From Acidobacteriaceae bacterium (GTDB lineage Bacteria > Acidobacteriota > Terriglobia > Terriglobales > Acidobacteriaceae): 64,000 nt of DNA. The position numbers were made by a program, and so were the translations under genes. Numbering within the stretch: the stretch's first letter is position 1; each line of letters begins with the position of its first letter. Positions 25,826 to 32,626 of this stretch are shown here, in pieces. The stretch covers positions 24,934-88,933 of the forward strand of contig JANYBT010000044.1 in assembly GCA_025360645.1 (NCBI GenBank), in the 5' to 3' direction. The notes under the pieces were generated by a model. It made no database searches. It was not told where the DNA came from and was given only the letters and a program-made list of their open reading frames with translations.

Positions 25826-27034
25826 CTAGTGCGTGCCCGCACCCAGCGTGAAAATCGGCAGGTAAAGCGAAATCAGAACCCCGCCGACAAACACTGCCAT
25901 GAAGATGAGCAGCACCGGTTCGATCAGCGCCATCGCCGCACCCAGCGCGGTCTGCACGTCTTCCTCGTAGAATTCAGCCACCGATCCCAGCATCGCTGGC
26001 AGTGCCCCGGTGGACTCGCCAACCTCGATCATCTCCACTGCCAGGTCTGGGAAAACCTTCGTCGCCTCCAGGCTTTTGGCCAGACTCTGACCTTCCTTCA
26101 CCCGTCGCGCCGCTGTCACCACGCTGTTCAGGATCTTGCGGCTGCCCATGGACGCGCCCGCCGTCTGCATGGCTGGAACCAGCGGTAGTCCGCCCTGCAG
26201 CAACGTCGCTAGAATTCGGGAGAAATTTGCCACCTGATACTTCAGCCGGATCCCCCCCAGCAAGGGAAGTGAAAGCAGTATGCTGTCCAATGCTTCCGCC
26301 CCGGTATCGGTCTTGCCCCAGCGCCACAACAGCAGCGCGGCAATCACCAGCGCCGGCAGGGCATACACTGCATACTTCTGCGACGCCACTCCCACCGCCA
26401 GCATGAACACCGTGATGGCCGGAAGCTTCGCGCCCAGGCTGTCGAACAATTTGGCAAACTCCGGCACTACGTACGTCACCAGGAACACCACCATGATCGA
26501 CACGAAGGTCACCAGTAGCGCCGGATACACCAGCGAAACCGCCAACTTCTTCTTGAACGTCATCGCCATCCGCTGGTAGGCGATGTAGCGGGTCAGCACT
26601 TCTTCCATGTTGCCGCTCTTTTCGCCCGCCAACAGCGTCGTGGTGTACATCTTGGGAAACAGGCCCTGCGCCGCGAACGCGTCCGACAGCATTTCTCCAC
26701 TCTTCACCCGGTCGCGCACGTTTTCCAGCAGCGATGCCAGGTACACATCCTTTTGCCGTTTGATCAACAATTCCAGCGAGGTCAGAATCGGCAACCCCGC
26801 CTTGATCAGAGTCAAAAATTGCTGGTTGAACACGATGAAGCCCGACTGTTTCAGGTGGCCCCGCCGCCCCAACGAAAAACCCTTCGCCGAAAATACTCCC
26901 TGGGGCTTGACCCAGTACACCAGGTAGCCTTGCTGCACGTACCGGTCGTGCACTTCGGCCATCGAATAACCACGATCCACCTGCTCCAGCAGGTGACCCC
27001 GTTCGTCCGCGACCTTGACTAGAAATTCCGCCAT
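25826..27034 (-). CDS. Type II secretion / type IV pilus inner-membrane platform protein (GspF/PilC)
   Basis: 402 residues with two T2SSF domains (about 68-190 and 270-395), each followed by TM helices. Typical family residues include FNQQFLTLIKAGLPILTSLE, LLAGEKSGNMEEVL and MIEVGESTGALPAMLGSVAEFYE. The protein is the membrane platform that couples the ATPase to pilin polymerisation. It lies about 47 bases upstream of gspE. Its ATG (27032-27034) is the first triplet of a 16-bp repeat array. Confidence 0.94.
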   Translation of the reverse strand: MAEFLVKVADERGHLLEQVDRGYSMAEVHDRYVQQGYLVYWVKPQGVFSAKGFSLGRRGHLKQSGFIVFNQQFLTLIKAGLPILTSLELLIKRQKDVYLASLLENVRDRVKSGEMLSDAFAAQGLFPKMYTTTLLAGEKSGNMEEVLTRYIAYQRMAMTFKKKLAVSLVYPALLVTFVSIMVVFLVTYVVPEFAKLFDSLGAKLPAITVFMLAVGVASQKYAVYALPALVIAALLLWRWGKTDTGAEALDSILLSLPLLGGIRLKYQVANFSRILATLLQGGLPLVPAMQTAGASMGSRKILNSVVTAARRVKEGQSLAKSLEATKVFPDLAVEMIEVGESTGALPAMLGSVAEFYEEDVQTALGAAMALIEPVLLIFMAVFVGGVLISLYLPIFTLGAGTH

Positions 27035-27096
27035 GATTGTAACAAGTTACGATTTCAACAAGCTACGATTGCAACAGTTACGATTGCAACAATTTA
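27034..27096. repeat. Four 15-16-bp tandem repeats at the gspF start
   Basis: Units with consensus CGATTGCAACAAGTTA lie at 27034-27049, 27050-27065, 27066-27080 and 27081-27096. The first unit touches the gspF start codon, so on the minus strand the whole leader just before ATG is made of repeats. The unit resembles the one at pilM (AACTT followed by AATC on the minus strand, same period). Confidence 0.85.
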
Positions 27097-27149
27097 CGCG
27101 CTACTAATTCCAGTTTAACACCGCCCCAGCGAGCCTTCCGCATCGTCTG

Positions 27150-27210
27150 CGTCCTCCGTGATCAATTGGTTTGCCTTACCCCGTGTCCCCCGTGTTCTCT
27201 GTGTTGATCT
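27150..27210 (-). repeat. Interspersed CACGGAGGAC-type repeat, copy 1
   Basis: Read on the minus strand this contains GGACACGGGGTAAGGC and ATTGATCACGGAGGACGC. Both closely match segments at 47543-47607 (GGACACAGGGTAAAGC, ATTGACCACGGAGGACGC). It lies between the lolA-like and gspF genes. Confidence 0.65.
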
Positions 27211-27258
27211 TCCGCTTTTCCTCAGACATTCCTCGATCCGCAAATGCAAAACCCAAAT

Positions 27259-27921
27259 TCACTGCCGCGCCATTCCTTCCACCACTTCCACCCCTGGGGG
27301 AGCAGCAAACTCGAAATCTGCGTCTTTGACGGCGATGTTCTCCTGCTGGTTGCTGAAGCGATACTCGGTAGTGGCCTCGTCTCCGCCCATCACCACGATG
27401 CGTGCGATTTCGCCCCCCGCAGTCACCTCCAGCAGCACCTGGTTTACTCGCTCCGCCAGGAACTTGGGCACCCCGCGCAGCACCACGTTGCCAGGTACTT
27501 TCGGCACTTCATCCGCAGCTATAGAGATTCCCTGTAACTCATTCTCCAGCTTCGTCTTGCCGAGCAAGAATGCCAGCGGCGAGCGCAGGTCGTCCAGCTT
27601 CCGCGCATCCATTCTCCGCGCCTGTCGATCCCCGGGCAGGTAGAACCACGCCGCCTTTCCATCGCTCACAAACAGCTTCTCTCTGGGAGAACGGTATTCC
27701 CACCGCATCTTGCCCGGTTTTTTTAGCCACAGGGTTCCAGTCTCGGTACGTTCCACTCCCGCCCCGCGATACGACTCGGTGAAATCGGCGCGCAGCGTCT
27801 TGATTCGGTTGTAGTGCTGGTCCACCGCCTGCGCCAGTGGATGGACGTCGGTCGCCTCCACCGCCCCGCTGGCGAGGCCACCCGTGACCAGCGCGATCCA
27901 GATGAAGCGTGCCCTTATCAT
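27259..27921 (-). CDS. LolA-like outer-membrane lipoprotein carrier
   Basis: 220 residues from ATG 27921, giving a clean signal peptide (MIRARFIWIALVTGGLASGAVEA); the open frame extends 18 codons further up through a polar stretch that is unlikely to be coding. The mature part shows the LolA pattern: QHYNRIKTLRADFTESYRG, TGTLWLKKPGKMRWEYRSP, LFVSDGKAAWFYLPGDRQA. LolA carries lipoproteins across the periplasm to the outer membrane. It may head the pilus operon, although 224 bases of repeat-rich DNA separate it from gspF. Confidence 0.85.
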   Translation of the reverse strand: MIRARFIWIALVTGGLASGAVEATDVHPLAQAVDQHYNRIKTLRADFTESYRGAGVERTETGTLWLKKPGKMRWEYRSPREKLFVSDGKAAWFYLPGDRQARRMDARKLDDLRSPLAFLLGKTKLENELQGISIAADEVPKVPGNVVLRGVPKFLAERVNQVLLEVTAGGEIARIVVMGGDEATTEYRFSNQQENIAVKDADFEFAAPPGVEVVEGMARQ

Positions 27922-28017
27922 GCCCTTGCCTTTGTCATGCTCATCTTCGGTTGGATGCCCCGTTGGTGCGAACACCCAATCCTGATATTGATTGTAGTGC
28001 TGTGGCAGCCGGGGGAC

Positions 28018-28064
28018 AGCCGCGAAGCCGATTAGCTGGACAATGCACCAGCCGCGAAGCCGAT
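28018..28064. repeat. Pair of 15-bp direct repeats
   Basis: AGCCGCGAAGCCGAT occurs at 28018-28032 and again at 28050-28064, in the gap between the lolA-like gene and the methyltransferase gene. No further copy is seen nearby. Confidence 0.6.
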
Positions 28065-28096
28065 CCGCGAGGGACGCCCAGCACCATGTGAGTCGC

Positions 28097-28846
28097 TCAA
28101 CGCCCCCGGTTCCGATAAGCCGAGTACTGGTGCGTGCCGCCCGTTTTCTTCAGCCATTCGCACCGCGCCAACGTTTGCTCCAGCAGCGGGTTGTGATAAA
28201 GCACCACCACCGGCCGGGGATGTTCCGCGACCGAACGCCCCAAGTTGCCCATCACCTGACGCAGCCCCGCCTCAGGCAGCGGATTGAAAAGAAACAGCAC
28301 CAGCGGCTGGTGCGGAAACTCGTAATCCCGCGCATCCGCACACACCGCTTCGAGGTCGAAACACATTTGGCTTCCGCTCTTGTACCCTGCGATGTTGGCT
28401 CGGGCAATCTCATGCAACTCCGGCACCACTTCCACCCCAATAATCTTCTGGAACGGATACTCTGCCGCCATCAGCAACGTCCGCCCTTTGCCCGACCCCA
28501 AATCCACGAACACAAACTTACTGCAGTCAACCTCAAGCGCCGCCATCAACTCATTCGCCATCAAATGATGAAAGAGCGCCGGGTCCGTGGGTTGATACGG
28601 CGACAGAAAATGTCCGAGCAGCCGCGAGCGCCAGCTCACATTCGCGCTCGTTGTATCCACCCCATGCTCCCAGTCGAACTCCACATCGCCAAAGCGTTGC
28701 CTTCGTCGCCCAGGGGTTGAGTCGCGCAAAAATTCCCAAATCTCGCGGGCGAAAGCAGCCGACGTGCGCACCCAACCGGCGCGCGCACAGCCTTCCCGCC
28801 ACCACTCTCGAAGTGCTCGCGACATCCTGATCTCGTCCGCTTCCAT
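28097..28846 (-). CDS. Class I SAM-dependent methyltransferase
   Basis: 249 residues from ATG 28846; starts at 28921, 28855 and 28816 are also possible and none has a clear Shine-Dalgarno sequence. The SAM-binding motif I is FVFVDLGSGKGRTLLMAAEY, followed by the acidic motif II end IIGVEVVPELHEIARANI and the motif IV region PLVLFLFNPLPE. It resembles the family in which a conserved DxGSGxGR is preceded by a helical N-terminal half. The substrate is unknown. It stands alone between the lolA-like gene and the repeat region. Confidence 0.82.
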   Translation of the reverse strand: MEADEIRMSRALREWWREGCARAGWVRTSAAFAREIWEFLRDSTPGRRRQRFGDVEFDWEHGVDTTSANVSWRSRLLGHFLSPYQPTDPALFHHLMANELMAALEVDCSKFVFVDLGSGKGRTLLMAAEYPFQKIIGVEVVPELHEIARANIAGYKSGSQMCFDLEAVCADARDYEFPHQPLVLFLFNPLPEAGLRQVMGNLGRSVAEHPRPVVVLYHNPLLEQTLARCEWLKKTGGTHQYSAYRNRGR

Positions 28847-28951
28847 CGCTCGCATGGTAGCAGCCGCATGCGTCGCGGGTGGATGGCCTGCTGGTGCAAC
28901 AAGGCAGTCCAGATTGGGCATTGGTGAAAGAGCTCGCGGAAACGGGTTTTA

Positions 28952-29012
28952 GTGGAAGAGCGGCGCTTCAGCGCCGCGTAACATCGCCGTAAATCTTACG
29001 GCCTTCAGGCCC
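28952..29012. repeat. REP-like palindromic element, copy A
   Basis: GTGGAAGAGCGGCGCTTCAG begins an element with two hairpins, GCGGCGC-TTCA-GCGCCGC (28960-28977) and GGCCTTCAGGCC (29000-29011). Almost the same sequence recurs at 30167-30227. Neither copy codes for protein, except that copy B overlaps the last codons of the AbrB-like gene. Confidence 0.8.
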
Positions 29013-29069
29013 GGGAACCCCGCCCGCCTACCTGCTCCCGCTTCCCGTAGAATAAACTTCAGCAATGGA

Positions 29070-29957
29070 TTGCTGCCCGACTGCTCCTGCTTGAACAACT
29101 TTCTCTCATCCAGACGCAATTTCCTGAAGTGCGCTGCCGTGGCGGGCGCAGGTCTGCTCACGGCCGACGCGTTCGTGCTTGAGCCCAATCACCCCATCCT
29201 CGATCGCGTGCCCCTCACCTTGCCGCGCCTCCCTGAGCGCTTTGATGGCCTCACCATCGCCCACCTCAGCGATTTTCACTACGATACCTATTTCTCGGTC
29301 TACCCCATTGCGGCAGCGGTCCGCATGGTGAATGAACTCCAGCCCGACATCGTCGTACTTACCGGCGACTTCGTCACCATGCCCGTGCTGCGGCACAAGC
29401 ACATGGACCGCGATGCCGCCCGCGCCTCCCAGCCTTGCGCGGAAATCTTGCGCGGCCTGCGCTCCCGTCTCGGCGTCTATGCCGTCCTGGGCAATCACGA
29501 TGAAGCGGCCGACCCCGACCTCATCTCCGACGGGTTGACTGCCGCCGGCATCCGGGTGCTGCGCAATCAGGCCGTGCCCCTCGAACGCGACGGCAGCCGC
29601 ATCTGGATTGCCGGTGTCGGAGACGTCCTCCTGCTGCAGGCTCTGCCCGAAAAAGCCCTGCTCGGCATTCCCCGCGACGAGTTCGTCCTCATGCTCGCCC
29701 ACGAGCCTGACTTCGCCGACTATCTCGCCAAACTTCCCGTGGACCTGCAACTCTCTGGACACTCTCACGGCGGGCAAATCCGCATTCCGTTGCTCGGCGC
29801 CCCCTGGCTTCCCGACCTGGGCAGGAAATATCCCTACGGCTGGTACCGGATCGGAAAGTTGCAGCTCTACACCAACCGCGGCATCGGCACCATCCGTATG
29901 CCCGCCCGTTGGAACTGCCCCCCGGAAGTAACGCTGTCCACGCTGCGGCGGGGCTAG
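29070..29957 (+). CDS. Tat-exported calcineurin-like metallophosphoesterase (YkuE-like)
   Basis: 295 residues from TTG 29070, or 288 from TTG 29091, which puts the twin-arginine motif SRRNFLK closer to the start. A Tat signal runs to about residue 34 (AAVAGAGLLTADAFV). Metal-binding motifs of the calcineurin-like family follow in order: HLSDFHYD, LTGDFV, LGNHDE, HEPDF and SGHSHGGQIRIP. This is the YkuE-type group of membrane-associated phosphodiesterases; the natural substrate is unknown. Its stop codon lies two bases before a 45-bp tandem repeat. Confidence 0.9.
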   Translation: MLPDCSCLNNFLSSRRNFLKCAAVAGAGLLTADAFVLEPNHPILDRVPLTLPRLPERFDGLTIAHLSDFHYDTYFSVYPIAAAVRMVNELQPDIVVLTGDFVTMPVLRHKHMDRDAARASQPCAEILRGLRSRLGVYAVLGNHDEAADPDLISDGLTAAGIRVLRNQAVPLERDGSRIWIAGVGDVLLLQALPEKALLGIPRDEFVLMLAHEPDFADYLAKLPVDLQLSGHSHGGQIRIPLLGAPWLPDLGRKYPYGWYRIGKLQLYTNRGIGTIRMPARWNCPPEVTLSTLRRG

Positions 29958-29959
29958 CC

Positions 29960-30078
29960 GTCTCGGGAAAGTGACCGCCTGTTTCCGCTGCGACGCGGCT
30001 AAGCGTCTCGGTAAAGTGACCGCTTGTTTCCGCTGCGGTGCGGCGAAGCGTGTCGGGAAAGTGACCGCCTGTTTCCGC
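29960..30078. repeat. 45-bp tandem repeat, about 2.7 copies
   Basis: Units at 29960-30004 and 30005-30049 and a partial at 30050-30078, each starting GTSTCGGKAAAGTGACCGCY and continuing TGTTTCCGCTGCG. Copies differ at only a few positions. It starts two bases after the metallophosphoesterase stop codon. Because 45 is a multiple of three, short open frames appear on both strands; I do not regard them as genes. Confidence 0.9.
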
Positions 30079-30166
30079 AAGGGCTGGGGGGTTGGTTTGG
30101 GTTCTGATGGAAGAGCGCGCTTTAGCGAAAGGAAGGGCGGCGGCCAAGCGTGGGGTTAGGGTCTTG

Positions 30167-30227
30167 GTGGAAGAGCGGCGCTTTAGCGCCGCGTAACGTC
30201 GCCCAAAATTCGAGGGCCTTTAGGCCC
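30167..30227. repeat. REP-like palindromic element, copy B
   Basis: This matches copy A at 28952 over about 60 bp: GTGGAAGAGCGGCGCTTTAG, then the hairpin GCGGCGC-TTTA-GCGCCGC and a second hairpin GGGCCTTTAGGCCC (30214-30227). The second hairpin provides the TAA stop codon (30220-30222) and last residues of the AbrB-like gene on the minus strand. A shortened degenerate copy may lie near 30110-30127 (GGAAGAGCGCGCTTTAGCG). Confidence 0.8.
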
Positions 30228-30489
30228 CGTCTGTGCCAAGCGTCTGCCCAATCCGCTCCGAGCGCACTTCCTCAAGAACGCTTCCAAAGTTGGCGCCGGG
30301 TTCCGCGGTTCCCTGATGGACCCACAGACCATCCACCTTGACCATGGACGCCCGCTGCTCGATACGCTTGATGAGTACGCCCTCGGGCTGTTCAACGGCT
30401 TCCAGCGCGCAGTCCGGCCGAAAGCCCAACCGCTCTCGCAGAGGTTTGGGTATTAGAATCCGCCCGGCTTTGTCTATCTTGAGATCCAT
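30220..30489 (-). CDS. AbrB/SpoVT (MazE/VapB-like) DNA-binding protein, no toxin partner
   Basis: 89 residues from ATG 30489, with AGGA seven bases upstream; an ATG at 30513 would add eight residues and lie four bases after the stop of the polyproline peptide gene. The swapped-hairpin domain is clear: MDLKIDKAGRILIPKPLRER followed by LGFRPDCALEAVEQPEGVLI. The C-terminal part (VDGLWVHQGTAEPG ... VRSERI) looks like VapB antitoxins, but no PIN-domain toxin follows: downstream are only repeats. It is the last gene of a three-gene operon with a polyproline peptide and a two-TM protein, and could regulate it. Confidence 0.82.
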   Translation of the reverse strand: MDLKIDKAGRILIPKPLRERLGFRPDCALEAVEQPEGVLIKRIEQRASMVKVDGLWVHQGTAEPGANFGSVLEEVRSERIGQTLGTDGA

Positions 30490-30517
30490 ACCATTTCCTG
30501 TCCGGTAGCGCATGGTC

Positions 30518-30625
30518 CTATTTCTTCTTCGGGGGTGGTGGAGGAGGAGGTGGCGGCGGTGGCGGCGGTGGTGGCAACGGCCTGCTCAGCGGAGGCCAGG
30601 TCTTGTTAAAATCATTGGTCCTCAT
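30518..30625 (-). CDS. 35-residue polyproline peptide, translationally coupled
   Basis: A short gene: MRTNDFNKTWPPLSRPL, then fifteen consecutive prolines, then three lysines and a TAG stop (30518-30520). Its ATG overlaps the TGA stop of the upstream membrane-protein gene as ATGA (30622-30625), a classic sign of translational coupling, and the next frame (AbrB-like) opens four bases after its stop. All four proline codons are used (CCA, CCG, CCT, CCC). Fifteen prolines should stall ribosomes without EF-P, so it could be a stalling leader; alternatively the peptide is a ligand or membrane-associated partner. I do not recognise a family. Confidence 0.6.
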   Translation of the reverse strand: MRTNDFNKTWPPLSRPLPPPPPPPPPPPPPPPKKK

Positions 30626-31128
30626 GCGACCGAGGTTAGCCGATGCTGTTGCTGAACATAATCTTGCCACTTATCCATCGAGCGCTTATTGTTCGGGAAG
30701 CTGGTGCTGCTCTTTGAAAGGTCAGCTTCTTTCTCTTCCAGTTCGTGCAGAGTGTTAGGCGCATCGGGAGAATACATATCGCCCCAGAGCGCCTTGTACT
30801 GGTCCGCCAACCTATTCCACCGAAAATGGAGATCCGCGTAATCCGTCGAGCGCTTTTGATTCTGCTGAACCAGAGAGAAAACACTTATTGCGGCAGCCAA
30901 AAGCGCGAATGCTAATCTCATCCACTGGTACTCAGGCGGAAGCGAGGTCGCCAGGAGAGCGGTCACCGCCCCCGAAGAAAACAACAGGGTCAACCATGTG
31001 AGGACCTTCTGCTCGGTCTGGGAGCGTCCAGACAGGTCGGCAAAATAGTTCGCCCTGACCTCTGCCCCAATCCAACCCTCCCACACATCCTTCTGCTGCA
31101 ACGCCGACAATTGGAGTTCCGCGACCAT
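30622..31128 (-). CDS. Two-helix membrane protein, SLATT/DUF4231-like
   Basis: 168 residues: a soluble N-terminal helix (about 1-40, LQQKDVWEGWIGAEVRANYF), TM1 at about 43-62, TM2 at about 69-88, then a charged cytosolic helical region (STDYADLHFRWNRLADQYKA ... LHELEEKEADLS). This layout, with two TM helices and a long helical tail, resembles the SLATT group of pore-forming effectors linked to nucleotide-signalled defence. The assignment is by architecture only. No nucleotide cyclase or SLOG gene is adjacent. It is the first gene of the operon with the polyproline peptide and the AbrB-like protein. GGGAGG lies about 12 bases upstream. Confidence 0.65.
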   Translation of the reverse strand: MVAELQLSALQQKDVWEGWIGAEVRANYFADLSGRSQTEQKVLTWLTLLFSSGAVTALLATSLPPEYQWMRLAFALLAAAISVFSLVQQNQKRSTDYADLHFRWNRLADQYKALWGDMYSPDAPNTLHELEEKEADLSKSSTSFPNNKRSMDKWQDYVQQQHRLTSVA

Positions 31129-31267
31129 GGTAAAAATATACCTCCCGATCCCGCCTGGTGCTACCGAAGTTTGAAGGCGCGAGCATCAAACTGGGCGATA
31201 GTCATTGAGACTCGCGGCGGGCTGCGCCAGCGATTCGAGGTGAACCCGGAGTTCCTTGCCATGGCTG

Positions 31268-31669
31268 TCAGCCCACTCCCTTGCCGCCTCTCACCATCAC
31301 GCCCCCGGTCACAACCAAAACCACAGCCACCGCCCCATAGAAGTAATGCGGCAAAATTACCATCCGCAGCATCACCATTTGCACCACGAGCCATCCGGCC
31401 AGTACGCATCCTTGCGCGATCACCCAACAGCCATAACCGCCGCGCCGCCTCACGGCCAACCACGCCACCCAGAAGCTCATCAAGCCAATCGCCAGTAGCA
31501 GAATTATTCCCGGAACCAGATAGGAATGGAACGAAGAGCGCGCCAGCAGGGTTTGCGGCATCTGCCACGGCTCGCCTCCCGGATGCAGAAGCATGGGAAT
31601 CGCGCCCACCATCGCCGTCACGCCGAGAAACACTAGCGCGGATACGGCCACCACCCGAGCAACTCTCAT
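31268..31669 (-). CDS. Four-helix membrane protein, hypothetical
   Basis: 133 residues from ATG 31669; the frame stays open for 97 codons further upstream, but that stretch is polar and runs into the next gene. Four hydrophobic segments are seen at about 3-24, 48-70, 79-99 and 107-127. No family recognised. It follows the 223-residue membrane protein gene by 173 bases on the same strand. Confidence 0.65.
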   Translation of the reverse strand: MRVARVVAVSALVFLGVTAMVGAIPMLLHPGGEPWQMPQTLLARSSFHSYLVPGIILLLAIGLMSFWVAWLAVRRRGGYGCWVIAQGCVLAGWLVVQMVMLRMVILPHYFYGAVAVVLVVTGGVMVRGGKGVG

Positions 31670-31842
31670 TTCAATTCCGCCAGTCGCGCTCGCTCTCTCT
31701 CGACCGGCAGAATCTTCGGCGTATCCGTGCCCGGGCCGAGACGCCACAGCGTCCGGGCAATCATTCAGTACCAGACTTGTATCTCCACCACCGAGGCGAG
31801 TCGCGAATCCCCTTGCCCTCGCCAGGAAAGCCCCCCGCCCCT

Positions 31843-32514
31843 CTACTCGCTTGCTACCTGCCAGCCATTGTCGCCCTTGGTCAGCGCCAGCGTCACTTTC
31901 GTGGGCTCTCCGTGATAGAACGCCGCGCCATACTTGCTGATCAGCGTTGACCGGTCCCACGTATTGAAGCCCTTCACCGTCGCTCCCGCAGCATCAAATA
32001 GCTCTCCCGCCGCGGTGGTGTCCCATTTCCAACTGTAGTTCACCAGGGCGCGGTTGGGATTTACCATCGTGATCTTCGAAATCTCCACCAGTCTCCGTCG
32101 CGCCAACGGCACGCTGTAGGCTTCCGTCCCGTCTTTGTCTTTCTCTTCTTTCACTCCCGCCAATTGCTTTAGAAATGCTTCGCCCTTGGGGGTCAGGCTC
32201 ACCGGAGTCTTGTATCCCACGTCTTTGCCAATCTTCAGGAATCCCATCTTCTCCAGCAGCCGGTAGTGCGGGTCGTGCGGTTTCTCTTCCACGCTGGCCT
32301 TGATGATCCCGGTGTGAAAATGGACCATCGCCGGCCCCTCGGATTCCAACGCCGCCGTGATAATCGGAGACGTCTCCTGGGTGGTGAGCACCCTGCGGCT
32401 CTGCAGCACAAAGTACGTGGCCACAGTCACAAACGAAACGATCAGGCAAATGATCAGCAGCAGCGGGACGAATGATCCCCGGCGCTCTTCCATCTCCATC
32501 TCTTGTTCAAACAT
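31843..32514 (-). CDS. Membrane-anchored hypothetical protein
   Basis: 223 residues with GGAGG seven bases before the ATG. A charged start (MFEQEMEMEERR) precedes a single TM helix (about 16-37, LLLIICLIVSFVTVATYFVL). The rest, about 185 residues, is soluble and ends in a compact domain (TKVTLALTKGDNGWQVASE) reminiscent of lumazine-like or DUF4440-type ligand pockets, though I cannot name it. The soluble part would face the periplasm. Confidence 0.78.
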   Translation of the reverse strand: MFEQEMEMEERRGSFVPLLLIICLIVSFVTVATYFVLQSRRVLTTQETSPIITAALESEGPAMVHFHTGIIKASVEEKPHDPHYRLLEKMGFLKIGKDVGYKTPVSLTPKGEAFLKQLAGVKEEKDKDGTEAYSVPLARRRLVEISKITMVNPNRALVNYSWKWDTTAAGELFDAAGATVKGFNTWDRSTLISKYGAAFYHGEPTKVTLALTKGDNGWQVASE

Positions 32515-32626
32515 GGCATCCTCCGCGAATCACCCTCGACGCACTACCAGCAGCCTCGTCAAGCTAATTCTCGCGCAGCACGTCATAGTTTGTTGTGACG
32601 TACATCACGTGTGAGTGTTCGCCAGG

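Noticed and set aside
29971..30159. Plus-strand frame with repeated CFRC motifs that looks like a zinc finger
   Set aside because: It is generated by the 45-bp tandem repeat; the minus-strand frames of the same repeat look equally regular, and there is no start signal.
30220..30489. VapBC or MazEF toxin-antitoxin module
   Set aside because: The AbrB-like protein is antitoxin-like, but no PIN or MazF toxin lies on either side; only repeats and the polyproline gene adjoin.
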